The notes: generated by a model from the letters alone, not told the origin. 64,000 bases of DNA from Pontibacter cellulosilyticus (GCF_014306105.1 NZ_JACRVF010000003.1:1-64000); one strand, 5' to 3'. Counted from the stretch's first letter, positions 44,197 through 53,545 are shown. A program made the numbers and translations.

Positions 44197-46257
44197 ATGG
44201 CAAAGACAAAGAAAGCAAACCGACTTTTAGACGAAAGTAGCCCTTATCTGCTGCAGCATGCTTACAACCCTGTAGACTGGTATCCGTGGGGAGAAGATGC
44301 GCTGAATCGTGCCAAGCAGGAAGATAAACCCATACTTGTAAGTATAGGCTATGCCGCCTGCCATTGGTGCCACGTAATGGAGCATCAGTCTTTTGAGAGC
44401 GAAAAAATAGCTGAGGTGATGAACCAGCACTTCGTTTGCATAAAAGTAGACCGCGAAGAGCGGCCCGATGTGGATGCTGTTTATATGGATGCTCTACAGG
44501 CAATGGGCTTACAAGGCGGCTGGCCCCTGAACGTTTTCCTGAACCCGGATGCAAAGCCATTTTATGGAGGCACTTATTTCCCGCCACAGCAGTGGCTAAC
44601 CCTGCTACGCAACATTGCGACGGCCTTTACCCAAAACCGACAGGAGCTGGATACCTCGGCAGAGCAATTTGCCGAACACCTTAACCGCAGCGAACTCGAA
44701 GTGTACGGCTTAAAGCAGCATGAGCTGCAGGTGCAGGAAGAGGAACTGAAGCAGATGTACTACACCTTCAGCTCACGCTTCGACAAAAAGCACGGCGGCC
44801 TCTCTCCTGCCCCCAAGTTCCCGATGCCTAGCAACTACCTGTGGTTGCTGCGCTACATCCATCATTCCCAAAACGAACAAGCTTTAAAGCACCTGCACTT
44901 AACATTGCAGCAGATGGCCTATGGTGGTATCAACGACCAGGTTGGCGGTGGATTTGCCCGCTACTCAGTAGACGAAGAGTGGCTGGTACCGCACTTCGAA
45001 AAGATGCTGTACGACAATGGTCAGCTTGTATCACTTTATGCGGAGGCTTACCAGGCTACACGTGAAACACTTTACCATGATGTTGTTTACGAAACCATTG
45101 CCTTTGTGGAGCGTGAGCTGAAGAGCCCAGAAGGAGGCTTCTACTCGTCCCTGGATGCAGACAGCGAAGGAGAAGAAGGCAAATTTTATACGTTCACGAA
45201 GAATGAACTACACCAGTTGTTCGGATCTGAAGAGCCACTGTTTTCAAAATACTACCATGCCACGGCAGCAGGTAATTTTGAGCATGGCCGCAACATTCTG
45301 TACCGCCGCATCAGCGACGAAGCATTTGCCGAAGAGAACGAACTGGAACTGGAGGTGCTGCAGGATATGGTTCAGAATTGGAAAGAGAGAATAATGGAAG
45401 TACGGTCCACTCGTGTGCGGCCTGCTTTAGACGACAAAATCCTCTGCTCCTGGAACGCCCTGATGCTAAAGGGGCTCGCAGATGCCTATTATACTTTCGG
45501 TAACAAGCATTTTCTGAAGCTGGCTATCCAGAACGCGGAGTTTATACTTAAGAACCTGTGCAAAGACGGAAGACTCTATCACAGTTATAAGAATGGCAAA
45601 GCAAGTATAGACGCTTTCCTGGAGGACTATGCCTTACTTACCTCAGCCTTGATACGCTTGTATGAAGTTACCTTTGAAGAAAAGTGGCTGCAAAAGGCAA
45701 AAGAGCTGACAGTTTATACTTTGAACAACTTCTTTGACGAGGCTGAGGGTTTGTTTTATTTTACCGATAAATCTTCCCAAAAGCTGATAGCGCGCAAAAA
45801 AGAGATCATAGACAATGTAATTCCATCCTCAAACTCTGTGATGGCCATCAACCTGCACCTGCTGGGGCAATATTTTGATGAGCAGCAATACGAAGAACTG
45901 TCTGATAGTATGTTGGCAAAAGTAAATGAGCTGATAATTAAAGAGCCCAGCCACCTTAGCAACTGGGCTATACTATATTATTATAAACTGGCTCACCCAA
46001 CCGAGATAGCCATTGTAGGACCAGAGGCCCCGGAAATGCGCGCCGAGCTAAGCTCATTTTACCTGCCTAACGTTATACTAGCTGGTACACAAGATATAAG
46101 CGACCTGCCACTGCTAGAGCACAGAGTGGCTATACAGGGTAAAACAACCGTTTATGTTTGCCAGGACAAAACCTGTAAATTCCCCGTACATACCGCGGCA
46201 GAGGCCTTAGAGCAGGTCAGAGGAAAACAGGAAAGTGAGAAATTTCCTGCTCTCTGA
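44197..46257 (+). CDS. DUF255 thioredoxin-domain protein (YyaL/SPATA20 family)
   Basis: This 686-residue protein has an N-terminal thioredoxin-like domain with a CHWC pair (Cys55, Cys58) in [17 protein letters not shown]. An alpha/alpha toroid resembling N-acylglucosamine epimerase/cellobiose epimerase folds follows ([52 protein letters not shown]). It is cytosolic, with no signal peptide. The biochemical role of the family is not settled. It converges on the DoxX-like gene with only 4 bp between stops. Confidence 0.88.
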   Translation: MAKTKKANRLLDESSPYLLQHAYNPVDWYPWGEDALNRAKQEDKPILVSIGYAACHWCHVMEHQSFESEKIAEVMNQHFVCIKVDREERPDVDAVYMDALQAMGLQGGWPLNVFLNPDAKPFYGGTYFPPQQWLTLLRNIATAFTQNRQELDTSAEQFAEHLNRSELEVYGLKQHELQVQEEELKQMYYTFSSRFDKKHGGLSPAPKFPMPSNYLWLLRYIHHSQNEQALKHLHLTLQQMAYGGINDQVGGGFARYSVDEEWLVPHFEKMLYDNGQLVSLYAEAYQATRETLYHDVVYETIAFVERELKSPEGGFYSSLDADSEGEEGKFYTFTKNELHQLFGSEEPLFSKYYHATAAGNFEHGRNILYRRISDEAFAEENELELEVLQDMVQNWKERIMEVRSTRVRPALDDKILCSWNALMLKGLADAYYTFGNKHFLKLAIQNAEFILKNLCKDGRLYHSYKNGKASIDAFLEDYALLTSALIRLYEVTFEEKWLQKAKELTVYTLNNFFDEAEGLFYFTDKSSQKLIARKKEIIDNVIPSSNSVMAINLHLLGQYFDEQQYEELSDSMLAKVNELIIKEPSHLSNWAILYYYKLAHPTEIAIVGPEAPEMRAELSSFYLPNVILAGTQDISDLPLLEHRVAIQGKTTVYVCQDKTCKFPVHTAAEALEQVRGKQESEKFPAL

Positions 46258-46261
46258 CAGG

Positions 46262-46669
46262 TTACCGAAGCACATTGTCAGTTCTGTAAACAAGAAGCTG
46301 GCTGTAGTGGCCTCTGTAGTGGTATAGCAGTATACTTAGCAGGCCCAGCACGATAAAACCGTTCAGCAAAAGGCTTTGGTCTGCAAAAAGATGGAAAAGA
46401 AAGATGTTACAGCCTATCGGCACAAGTATCAGCAAAGCCATTGGCACAAACCTATTAATAAGCAGCAGGATTCCGGCTGTTAGCTCTGCAGCTTTTAATG
46501 GAATAATAACATAAGGCGTGGAAACAAGCACCTGCATGAAAGGCACATGTACAGAAGTAGCACCTAAAGGCTCAATCCCAATTAGCAGCAAAAATCCGTT
46601 AATCCCGGCGAAGGCGAAGATAGCCCCCAAAAGTACTCTGGCAATGGTAATAGTGATTTTGGTTTTCAT
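46262..46669 (-). CDS. DoxX-like integral membrane protein
   Basis: This 135-residue protein has four transmembrane helices. The start MKTKITITIARVLLGAIFAFAGINGF has the R-x-L-LG...F-x-x-G pattern of DoxX/MauE-like proteins. The second half (PLKAAELTAGILLLINRF, NIFLFHLFAD) also fits. It lies 64 bp downstream of an ECF41 sigma factor gene, and a sequence matching ECF41 promoters sits just upstream. It is therefore probably the regulated target of that sigma factor. DoxX-like proteins are often tied to redox or thiol stress. Confidence 0.8.
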   Translation of the reverse strand: MKTKITITIARVLLGAIFAFAGINGFLLLIGIEPLGATSVHVPFMQVLVSTPYVIIPLKAAELTAGILLLINRFVPMALLILVPIGCNIFLFHLFADQSLLLNGFIVLGLLSILLYHYRGHYSQLLVYRTDNVLR

Positions 46670-46691
46670 AGAGTTAGATTTTTACCTCTAT

Positions 46692-46717
46692 GACAACAGC
46701 CTTTTGGTTTTGTGACA
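46692..46717 (-). promoter_or_regulatory. Candidate ECF41-type promoter for the DoxX-like gene
   Basis: On the minus strand TGTCACA at 46717-46711 is followed after 15 bp by TGTC at 46695-46692. ECF41 sigma factors are known to use TGTCACA at -35 and a CGTC-like -10. The start codon of the DoxX-like gene is 22 bp further on. Confidence 0.6.
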
Positions 46718-46733
46718 ACGAATGAAGAAAATT

Positions 46734-47603
46734 TTACAAAAAAGTATGTAAATGCTGAATTTTATCCGGATTCCGCACAAAATACATTTCGCTTATTCCG
46801 CCTGCGTCTGCTGCCAGAATAGCAATGGTATCTGGTTTACCATTGATAAACACTACAGCAGCAGGTGAATTGTTCAGGTAGGCGAATTTGAAAACTGCCC
46901 TGATGCCATTCTTGCTATAAATGCCTTTCAGGAACTTAGATGCGTTTTTCTTGCCATGGATGTTATTAACTGCGGCAGGCACTTTGCCTCCTCCATCTGA
47001 GTAAAAAACCACATCTTCTCTTAACTGCTCAATCAGTGTGGTTAGATTGCCGGACAGGCAGGCCTCCTCGAATAAGTTTAGTATCTTCTTTTTCCGCGCC
47101 GGATCCACATGGTGGCGTTTAGATGCAGACAGCTTTTCTTTTGCTCTGTGGTATAACTGGCGGCAATGGTCCTGCTTTATTCCAAAGCTATCAGCTAATT
47201 CATCGTAAGGCGTACCAAAGCTCTCGCGAAGCAGGTATACTCCTCTTTCCAGTGGCGAAAGCTTTTCCATTAAAAGCATAAAGCCGTAATCCAGTTGCTC
47301 GTCGGTAACAGTATAGCCCTCTTTTTGGGGAGTGGTAAGTGGCTCTGGCAACCAGAGTCCGAAGTAATTATCCTGCTCTTGTTTCCGCTTCTTAAGATAA
47401 TTGAGTGCTGTATTGGCCACGGCCTTTGCCAAATATGCTTTACTGTTAATTACTGCAGCCTCCTGGTGCAGCCATTTTTCCAGTACATCCTGCAGAATAT
47501 CTTCGCTGTCGGCAACAGAGGCTGTCATTTTATAAGCTATACTATGCAGTAGCGGCCTTACACTTTCAAAAGCTGTAGCTTTATTTACAAGCAATGTGGT
47601 CAT
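46734..47603 (-). CDS. ECF41-family RNA polymerase sigma factor (SigJ-like)
   Basis: This 289-residue sigma factor has sigma-2 (DSEDILQDVLEKWL) and sigma-4 (LSPLERGVYLLRESFGTPYDELAD) regions, then a fused SnoaL-like C-terminal domain that replaces a separate anti-sigma factor. The family hallmarks are present: the linker WLPEP at 84-88, DGGGK at 203-207 and NPDK at 278-281. In ECF41 proteins the C-terminal domain modulates activity in cis. No carboxymuconolactone decarboxylase or oxidoreductase, the usual partner, is adjacent. A DoxX-like gene takes that position instead. No ECF41-type promoter was seen upstream of the sigma gene itself. Confidence 0.92.
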   Translation of the reverse strand: MTTLLVNKATAFESVRPLLHSIAYKMTASVADSEDILQDVLEKWLHQEAAVINSKAYLAKAVANTALNYLKKRKQEQDNYFGLWLPEPLTTPQKEGYTVTDEQLDYGFMLLMEKLSPLERGVYLLRESFGTPYDELADSFGIKQDHCRQLYHRAKEKLSASKRHHVDPARKKKILNLFEEACLSGNLTTLIEQLREDVVFYSDGGGKVPAAVNNIHGKKNASKFLKGIYSKNGIRAVFKFAYLNNSPAAVVFINGKPDTIAILAADAGGISEMYFVRNPDKIQHLHTFL

Positions 47604-47795
47604 ACCAGAGTCCTATGTAGAGCAAATGTGGCTGATTTTCTGCAAATAAACCATAAAACTGCATTTTACACGTTCTGTACCATTAGCAGTGCCTTAGTTA
47701 TGTTGCGTTCCAGGATGTCTGCAATTCGGCAACCAAGCATTTAGCATTTACCTCCTTTTTTACGACCTTTGCAGAAGCATCTATACTAACACCCT

Positions 47796-50327
47796 TTGTC
47801 AGAGCTACTAAATTTTAATTACCCGCCGGAGCAGGCTGTGGAGCGTGTCACGTTTTTCGCTGACGTAATTCTGCCGCTGCCTTTGCCGAAGCTTTATACT
47901 TACCGCATCCCGTTCGAGATGAACGACGAGGTGATGGTAGGAGCGCGGGTAATTGTACAGTTCGGTGCAAAGAAGGTGCTAAGTTGCATTGTAGCCGAGA
48001 TCCATCAGAATGCTCCGGCAGACTACCAGGCAAAGTATATTCTGGACGTACTCGATGATAAACCGATCATCACCACACCGCAGTTAAAGCTGTTCAAGTG
48101 GATTGCGGATTACTACATGTGCACCCTTGGTGAGGTAATTAATGCTGCCCTTCCGTCTGCTCTTAAACTCAGCAGCGAATCACGCATTCAGCTGCACCCG
48201 CACTATAACCCAGAAGAAGACGAGCTTATACTTGCCCCACAGGAAGAGAAGATCATCTATGCACTGCAGCACAACCAGGCACTTACTTTTACCGATATAG
48301 GCAACCTGCTGCAGATCAAAAGCTACCACAAGTTTATCAAGTCGCTTATCCAGAAGGAGGCGATCATTATATATGAGCAGGTAAGCGACAAGTTCTCGCC
48401 GAAGGTGGTGAAGAAGTTGCGTATTTCCGAGCATTTTGTGCAGGACGAGGGCATGCTGGAAGAGTTGTTTAACCAACTGGCACCACAGCCCAAGCAACTC
48501 GATGTGCTGCTGAATTACCTGCAGAAAGTGCCGGTGCACCAGGACATCCACCTGAACTTCAAAGGCATCGAGAAAAGCGAACTGACCAACTCCCCTCACC
48601 TGTCGGCCTCGTCTATTAACACGCTGATAAAAAAAGGCGTTTTAGAGCAGTTTGACCAGGTGGTATCAAGGTTTCCCGTGGAGCATCAGGCCAAATTACT
48701 GCCTATGACGCTGTCTGAACACCAGGCAAAGGCGAAGGATGAGATTCTGGGGCTGTTCAAGGAGAAAGATACTGTGCTGCTACATGGAGTTACAGGTAGT
48801 GGTAAAACAGAAGTATACATCGACCTGATCAAACATGCCCTAGACGGCGGAGGCCAGGTGTTATACTTGTTGCCTGAGATTGCCCTTACTGCCCAGATCG
48901 TGCAGCGCCTGATGAAGGTTTTTGGTGAAAAGCTAGGGGTATACCACTCTAAATTTTCTGATAACGAGCGTGCCGAAGTATGGCAGGGTATACTTTCTGG
49001 TCGTTTCCAGGTGGTGGTAGGTGTGCGGTCTTCTGTATTCCTGCCCTTCCACGATCTTTCTCTGATCATAATTGATGAGGAGCATGAGGCAAGCTACAAG
49101 CAGTACGACCCGGCTCCACGATACAACGCACGCGAAACAGCCTTGATGATGGCACATTTGCAGGGTGCTAAAACGTTGCTTGGTTCAGCCACTCCGTCAG
49201 TAGAGACCTATTACAACTGCAAAACCGGCCGCTGGGGACTAGTGGAGATGCATAAACGCTTCGGAGAGGCGCAGCTCCCTGAAATTGAGCTGGTAAACAC
49301 ACGCGAAGAGCAGCACCGTAAAAATATGCACAGCCATTTCTCAGGCAAGCTTTTAACAGCTATTGAGGAGCGGCTTAACCGGAAAGAGCAGGTTATACTT
49401 TTCCAGAACCGGCGCGGCTACGCACCCTTCATCAGCTGCGATGAGTGCAGCTGGATACCCAAGTGCAAGCACTGCGCGGTAAGCTTATCGTACCACAAGT
49501 ATAATAACGAGCTTCGCTGCCACTATTGCGGCTACCACGAACGCATGCCCCACGACTGCCCTGCCTGCGGCGCCACTACCCTTAAAAGTATGGGCTTCGG
49601 TACAGAGAAGGTAGAAGACGAGTTAAAGCTGATGCTGCCAAGCGCCGATGTGCAGCGTATGGACTTAGACACCACCAAGAAGAAGAACAGCTATCAGCAG
49701 ATAATCGCTGACTTTGAAACAGGCAAGACCAATGTGCTGGTGGGCACGCAGATGGTAACTAAAGGCCTCGACTTTGAGCACGTGAGTCTTGTGGGTATAC
49801 TTAATGCCGATACGATTATCAACTTCCCCGATTTCAGAGCGCATGAGCGCGCGTACCAGCTGTTTGTACAGGTAAGTGGGCGTGCTGGCCGTAAAGAAAA
49901 GCCGGGTGCAGTTATTATTCAGACGCGCGATCCGCTGCAGCCAATCTTCAGGAAAGTGCGCAGCAATGATTATTTAAGCCTGTACGAGCACGAAATTGAG
50001 GAGCGTTTGCGCTTTGGCTACCCTCCTTTTGTGCGGATGATAAAGGTTACCGTGAAGCATGTGGATGAACGCACTTCCGAAAATGCAGCCATCGTATTGG
50101 CCAAAGACCTGACCGACAGGCTTGGGAAACAGCAGGTGCTGGGGCCCGAGGTGCCGTATATCTTTAAAATACGTAACCTGTTTCTGCAGGAGGTGCACAT
50201 CAAGTTGCCCCGTGAAACCACCAACCTGCGATCTGCCAAAGGCCAGATTGCCCAGGCAATATTTAACCTAAAGCTTCTCCCCGATTTTAAAGACGTGCGG
50301 ATTGTTGCCGACGTAGATCCCGTTTAG
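47796..50327 (+). CDS. priA: Primosomal protein N' (replication restart helicase PriA)
   Basis: This 843-residue superfamily 2 helicase restarts collapsed replication forks. It has an N-terminal 3'-end-binding domain (FADVILPLPLPKLYTYRIP), Walker A GVTGSGKTEVYI, the DEEH box in IIIDEEHEASYKQ, and a zinc region with CDECSWIPKCKHC and CHYCG...CPACG inserted among the helicase motifs (VSGRAGR is motif VI). The frame opens with TTG at 47796. No ATG precedes the conserved N-terminal block, so the TTG or a nearby GTG must be used. Neighbours are unrelated. Confidence 0.93.
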   Translation: MSELLNFNYPPEQAVERVTFFADVILPLPLPKLYTYRIPFEMNDEVMVGARVIVQFGAKKVLSCIVAEIHQNAPADYQAKYILDVLDDKPIITTPQLKLFKWIADYYMCTLGEVINAALPSALKLSSESRIQLHPHYNPEEDELILAPQEEKIIYALQHNQALTFTDIGNLLQIKSYHKFIKSLIQKEAIIIYEQVSDKFSPKVVKKLRISEHFVQDEGMLEELFNQLAPQPKQLDVLLNYLQKVPVHQDIHLNFKGIEKSELTNSPHLSASSINTLIKKGVLEQFDQVVSRFPVEHQAKLLPMTLSEHQAKAKDEILGLFKEKDTVLLHGVTGSGKTEVYIDLIKHALDGGGQVLYLLPEIALTAQIVQRLMKVFGEKLGVYHSKFSDNERAEVWQGILSGRFQVVVGVRSSVFLPFHDLSLIIIDEEHEASYKQYDPAPRYNARETALMMAHLQGAKTLLGSATPSVETYYNCKTGRWGLVEMHKRFGEAQLPEIELVNTREEQHRKNMHSHFSGKLLTAIEERLNRKEQVILFQNRRGYAPFISCDECSWIPKCKHCAVSLSYHKYNNELRCHYCGYHERMPHDCPACGATTLKSMGFGTEKVEDELKLMLPSADVQRMDLDTTKKKNSYQQIIADFETGKTNVLVGTQMVTKGLDFEHVSLVGILNADTIINFPDFRAHERAYQLFVQVSGRAGRKEKPGAVIIQTRDPLQPIFRKVRSNDYLSLYEHEIEERLRFGYPPFVRMIKVTVKHVDERTSENAAIVLAKDLTDRLGKQQVLGPEVPYIFKIRNLFLQEVHIKLPRETTNLRSAKGQIAQAIFNLKLLPDFKDVRIVADVDPV

Positions 50328-50394
50328 CCTTCCCCTTACTTCTTTTGTCTTATTCTACCTGCTATTGGGCTGGCCCTATGGTGCGTGTGTAAGT

Positions 50395-50411
50395 TTAACA
50401 CTTTTTTAACA
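50395..50411 (+). promoter_or_regulatory. TTAACA direct repeat, 11-bp period
   Basis: TTAACA at 50395-50400 and 50406-50411, exactly one 11-bp step apart. This is the spacing of PhoB/OmpR-type response-regulator boxes. Confidence 0.45.
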
Positions 50412-50481
50412 TAAGCCGAAGCAACTAGCCACAGCTGTAATGCATCTTTTAATCATAACAAGTATAAAAAGCATACTTGTG

Positions 50482-50507
50482 TTAAGGAACGGTTAAAGAA
50501 AAGTTAA
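50482..50507 (+). promoter_or_regulatory. Triple TTAA direct repeat, 11-bp period
   Basis: TTAA occurs at 50482, 50493 and 50504, each preceded by G and spaced exactly 11 bp, about 160 bp before the cupin start. It resembles a tandem response-regulator site. The regulator is unknown. Confidence 0.45.
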
Positions 50508-50667
50508 ATGTTACTAAGAATACTTGGCTCGATGCAATACCACACCTATTAAAGGCGTATTAATTATACAACCACGTTACCAGCGCAGCTATCATCTCAC
50601 CTGCTTAGCTGCTGGTTTTACACACTACTACCAAATATCAAAACCCAATCCTAATTCAAAAACCACT

Positions 50668-51090
50668 ATGAAGAATTTATTGAAATCTGCCGCCATCTTA
50701 TCATTCACTCTATTAACCGTAACAGCCTGGGCAGGCGACCCCGGAGACGGTTGTGCCTCTAAAAACACTGGACAGAGCTTTTCACAACTACTGGATAACA
50801 ACAGTATGCGGCTCTGGGAAATTGAGCTGAAACCAGGCCAATTTGCAGATGTGCATGCGCACCCGGGCCAGAAAGCTTATGCTGCTACAAGTGGCACACT
50901 GAAGATAACCACTTCGGAAGGTAAAACGGAAGAGATAAAAGTTAGAGCCGGCGATTTGCTCTGGACAGATGCTACCAAGTATAAAACAGTGAATATGGGC
51001 TCTGAAGCCTTTAAAGCTGTTGTTTACGAGGAGAAAGCAGAGCAAATTCAGTCTGCGAAAAATTTTTACTCATTTTTTTCGCAAAATTAA
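50668..51090 (+). CDS. Exported cupin-domain protein
   Basis: This 140-residue protein starts at the ATG at 50668, where a signal peptide begins (MKNLLKSAAILSF...TAWA). The mature part is a single small cupin: a first motif with histidines in PGQFADVHAHPGQKAYAATSG and a second part GDLLWTDATKYKTVNMG. The HxHP motif could bind a metal, but the usual second-motif His is not obvious, so enzymatic activity is uncertain. Upstream direct repeats suggest control by a response regulator. A terminator-like hairpin follows. Confidence 0.78.
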   Translation: MKNLLKSAAILSFTLLTVTAWAGDPGDGCASKNTGQSFSQLLDNNSMRLWEIELKPGQFADVHAHPGQKAYAATSGTLKITTSEGKTEEIKVRAGDLLWTDATKYKTVNMGSEAFKAVVYEEKAEQIQSAKNFYSFFSQN

Positions 51091-51142
51091 CAACCACGTC
51101 CAAACCGTTGCCGTATAAATAAATACCTTTGGCTAAAAGTTG

Positions 51143-51195
51143 AAAACCTGAAAGTCTGATTAATCTACCAAGATAATATAGGCTTTCAGGTTTTT
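51143..51195 (+). terminator. Terminator-like hairpin after the cupin gene
   Basis: AAAACCTGAAAG and CTTTCAGGTTTT can pair over 12 bp across a loop of about 28 nt, followed by Ts. The long loop lowers confidence. Confidence 0.55.
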
Positions 51196-51214
51196 CCTTT
51201 TCTATAATTTCCCT

Positions 51215-51397
51215 TTAGGCATCGTTCTTTTTGCGTAGCAGGATGAACAGGTAAATCAGTCCGAATGCCAAGAAAACAACCAACAGGAACACATCCATCC
51301 CACTGTAATTCCCTTGTAAGATTCTATAACCGTTAAGTGCTGCAAACACAAAGCATACTACGGTCATCACTATTCTATAAGGTCGACGGTTTTGCAT
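51215..51397 (-). CDS. Small two-helix membrane protein (paralogue B)
   Basis: This 60-residue protein has two transmembrane segments (VMTVVCFVFAALNGYRIL and VFLLVVFLAFGLIYLFIL) and a basic tail. It aligns with the 63-residue product of the gene 18 bp upstream: both share the VCFxFAxL core, LQGNY-like turn, a Phe/Gly second helix and a charged end. Function unknown. The pair probably arose by tandem duplication. Confidence 0.65.
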   Translation of the reverse strand: MQNRRPYRIVMTVVCFVFAALNGYRILQGNYSGMDVFLLVVFLAFGLIYLFILLRKKNDA

Positions 51398-51415
51398 AAA
51401 GGGTATAGTTAAGAT

Positions 51416-51607
51416 TTAGGATGAAGGATTACTTTTCTCCTTCCAGATCAGGTAAATGTAAAACAGGCCTAGCACAACAAAGGCACCAACTTTAAAAAGG
51501 TCCTGCCATGCATAATTACCTGGCCCTTGAAGCAGTTCTTTTAGCTTAAGCCCTGCAAATAGAAAGCAGACACTAGCCAGTGCCATTCTAATATATGTCC
51601 TTTTCAT
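51416..51607 (-). CDS. Small two-helix membrane protein (paralogue A)
   Basis: This 63-residue protein has two transmembrane segments (MALASVCFLFAGLKLKELL and FKVGAFVVLGLFYIYLI) and a lysine-rich end. It is a diverged tandem paralogue of the following gene. It is probably cotranscribed with it, downstream of the anion transporter gene (49 bp away). Function unknown. Confidence 0.65.
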   Translation of the reverse strand: MKRTYIRMALASVCFLFAGLKLKELLQGPGNYAWQDLFKVGAFVVLGLFYIYLIWKEKSNPSS

Positions 51608-51656
51608 TTATTTAGTTTATACTTCCGAATATAAGCATAAAACCAAAACTTCCTTA

Positions 51657-53099
51657 TTAGAGCGCAAGGTATAAAGCCACGAAAACTGTGATGAGGAAGG
51701 CACCAAGTATATTCAGCACAAAGCCAGTCTTCACCATCGTGGCAATAGGCACTTGTTTGCTGCCGTACACGATAGCGTTAGGAGGAGTAGCCACTGGCAG
51801 CATAAAGGCAAAGCTACAGGCAATTACAACACCCAGCACCGGATAGAGCAAAGGCATGTTTATCTCCAGTAGCACACCTATAATAATAGGTACGAATGTG
51901 ATGGCGATGGCTGTATTAGAGCTTACCTCTGTTAAGAACAGCACCAGCAACACTAGTATAAATATGAGCATCAATTGCTGTGTTGGATCTATTATGATAG
52001 TAATGCCTCTGCCAATCATATCTGCCAGACCAGAAGACACAACTAATTGCCCAAGTGCCATACCTCCCCCAAAAAGCAGGATAGTATCCCAATCGATTTT
52101 AGCTAAATCATCGGAGGTTATAGTGCCTAATCCCTTGTTCTCCTGACCAGGTGGAATAAGGAACAGTAGCAGTGCCGCCAGTACAGCCACAGTGCTTTCA
52201 GCGAAATAGGTACTCATAAAAGTATAGGCTTCTTCAAAGCCGAGCAGGTTCAGAAAACCTGGTGCAAGCCAAAGTATAACGGCAAGCACAAACACTCCCA
52301 TGGTTACCAATTCTCCTTTTTTCAACCGCTCTTTTTTACTAGCCTCTCTCTCAACATAGTCTTTAACCAATTGCTTTTTGTACCCGCTTTTGCTCAGGTA
52401 GTAATACATATATAGCAACATGGCTCCATACATAGTAAGTGAAACAGGCAAAGCCATCAGCATCCATTGCAGAAAATCGATGCGTACCCCTTGCTGAGCT
52501 AAGTAATTTACACCTATAAGATTCGGCGGGGAGCCTATAATAGTGCTAATACCACCAATAGAGGCGCTGTAAGCAATTCCTAACAAAAAATACACAGCGG
52601 CTGAATCACTTCCCTCCTCCTGGCGGCAAACCAGTTGCGTAACACCTAAAGTAAGCGGCAATAGCATAGCTACCGTTACCGAATTACTCACCCACATCGA
52701 GAGCACAAAAGACACCAGCGAAAACCCGAGGAATAACCGGAACAGGCTTTTCTGAAAGTATGGCTGCGATAGTATAAACAAGGCAATGCGCTTGTCAAGG
52801 CCGTGGCGCGTCATGGAGCGGGCCAGTAGAAAGCTACCGATAAAGAGCAGAATAATCGGATGGCCCAGGTTCTGAAAAGCTGTCTCGATCTCGGCTACTC
52901 CTACCATCACTGCCAATAGCACCCCCAGAAACGCCGTCATGGAAAGTGGAATTACCTCTGTCATCCAAAACACCAGGCAGAAAATCATAATGGCAGCCAC
53001 CACCCGCGCCTCGAAAGGCAAACCTACGGCAAGGTACCAGACAATTATAGCTGCCACAGGAGCCAGTAGCAAACCAATGTTTCTGCGGGACAGGTGCAT
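51657..53099 (-). CDS. SLC13/DASS-family anion transporter
   Basis: This 480-residue inner-membrane carrier has about eleven hydrophobic segments. The two inverted-repeat SNT signatures of the divalent anion:sodium symporter family appear as SNSVTVAMLLPLTLG and SSNTAIAITFVPII. The LLFGGGMALGQLVVSSG block is also typical. Likely substrates are C4-dicarboxylates, citrate or sulfate, and the sequence does not decide among them. It is followed on the same strand by the two small membrane-protein genes. Confidence 0.88.
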   Translation of the reverse strand: MHLSRRNIGLLLAPVAAIIVWYLAVGLPFEARVVAAIMIFCLVFWMTEVIPLSMTAFLGVLLAVMVGVAEIETAFQNLGHPIILLFIGSFLLARSMTRHGLDKRIALFILSQPYFQKSLFRLFLGFSLVSFVLSMWVSNSVTVAMLLPLTLGVTQLVCRQEEGSDSAAVYFLLGIAYSASIGGISTIIGSPPNLIGVNYLAQQGVRIDFLQWMLMALPVSLTMYGAMLLYMYYYLSKSGYKKQLVKDYVEREASKKERLKKGELVTMGVFVLAVILWLAPGFLNLLGFEEAYTFMSTYFAESTVAVLAALLLFLIPPGQENKGLGTITSDDLAKIDWDTILLFGGGMALGQLVVSSGLADMIGRGITIIIDPTQQLMLIFILVLLVLFLTEVSSNTAIAITFVPIIIGVLLEINMPLLYPVLGVVIACSFAFMLPVATPPNAIVYGSKQVPIATMVKTGFVLNILGAFLITVFVALYLAL

Positions 53100-53203
53100 A
53101 GGGTAGAAGTATATTTGCAGGTATAGGTTTTAAAGATAAGACTTTATAGATATATAGTACAGCTATTAGTGTTTGGGTATCTTGTTTTTGCGGCACAAGG
53201 TTA

Positions 53204-53390
53204 AACCACCCTTGCCACTTTACATTACCCTTGCCCTCTGCTTCTAACATACGATACCTGTACCTTTGCAAATAGCAGTACCAAATTCCCCGCCTTAGAT
53301 AAGGAGGGGTAAGGGTGGTTGGAACAGGCACTGCAGAAAAGCAAAATGGGATCTCGTAACGATTGTCATCCCCCTACCCCCTTTAAGGGG
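53204..53390. repeat. REP-like intergenic palindromic repeats
   Basis: The spacer holds AACCACCCTT at 53204-53213 facing AAGGGTGGTT at 53311-53320, an inner hairpin CCCCGCCTTA/TAAGGAGGGG at 53288-53309, and a palindrome CCCCTTTAAGGGG at 53378-53390. GC-rich palindromes of this style are typical of dispersed intergenic repeat families in Cytophagales, from memory. The rest of the 446-bp spacer (53100-53545) contains no gene. A lone TACCTTTG at 53261-53268 has no paired TTG. Confidence 0.55.
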
Positions 53391-53491
53391 CACCTTTAGC
53401 CTTTGCTTTAGCTTCACTACAAGTTTCACAGTCTAAGTCATTCTTCGGACAGGTCGAGACCCGTTCCTACAAAACAAGAGCAGAAACAAAA

Positions 53492-53524
53492 AGGCTGCTA
53501 TAACAAAATCTGTTATAGCAGCCT
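53492..53524 (-). terminator. Terminator of the DinB-family gene
   Basis: GGCTGCTATAACA and TGTTATAGCAGCC form a 13-bp stem. On the minus strand it is followed by TTTTTG, 21 nt past the stop codon. Confidence 0.85.
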
Positions 53525-53545
53525 CTCTAAATAAGTGTCTATACG

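Larger units (their letters stand above)
50328..50667. other. Regulatory-looking spacer between priA and the cupin gene
   Basis: About 340 bp without a credible gene. It holds two sets of 11-bp-spaced direct repeats (50395-50411 and 50482-50507) and an inverted pair CAAGTAT/ATACTTG at 50459-50479. No TTG-N19-TAnnTTTG promoter was found. A weak open frame starting at 50524 runs in frame into the cupin gene but has no coding character. Confidence 0.6.

Noticed and set aside
50524..50667. N-terminal extension of the cupin protein
   Set aside because: The added 48 residues have no coding character and would put the signal peptide in the middle of the protein.
53261..53268. Plus-strand promoter TACCTTTG in the transporter-DinB spacer
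   Set aside because: No TTG lies at 19-21 bp and no plus-strand gene follows. It is probably part of the repeat region.
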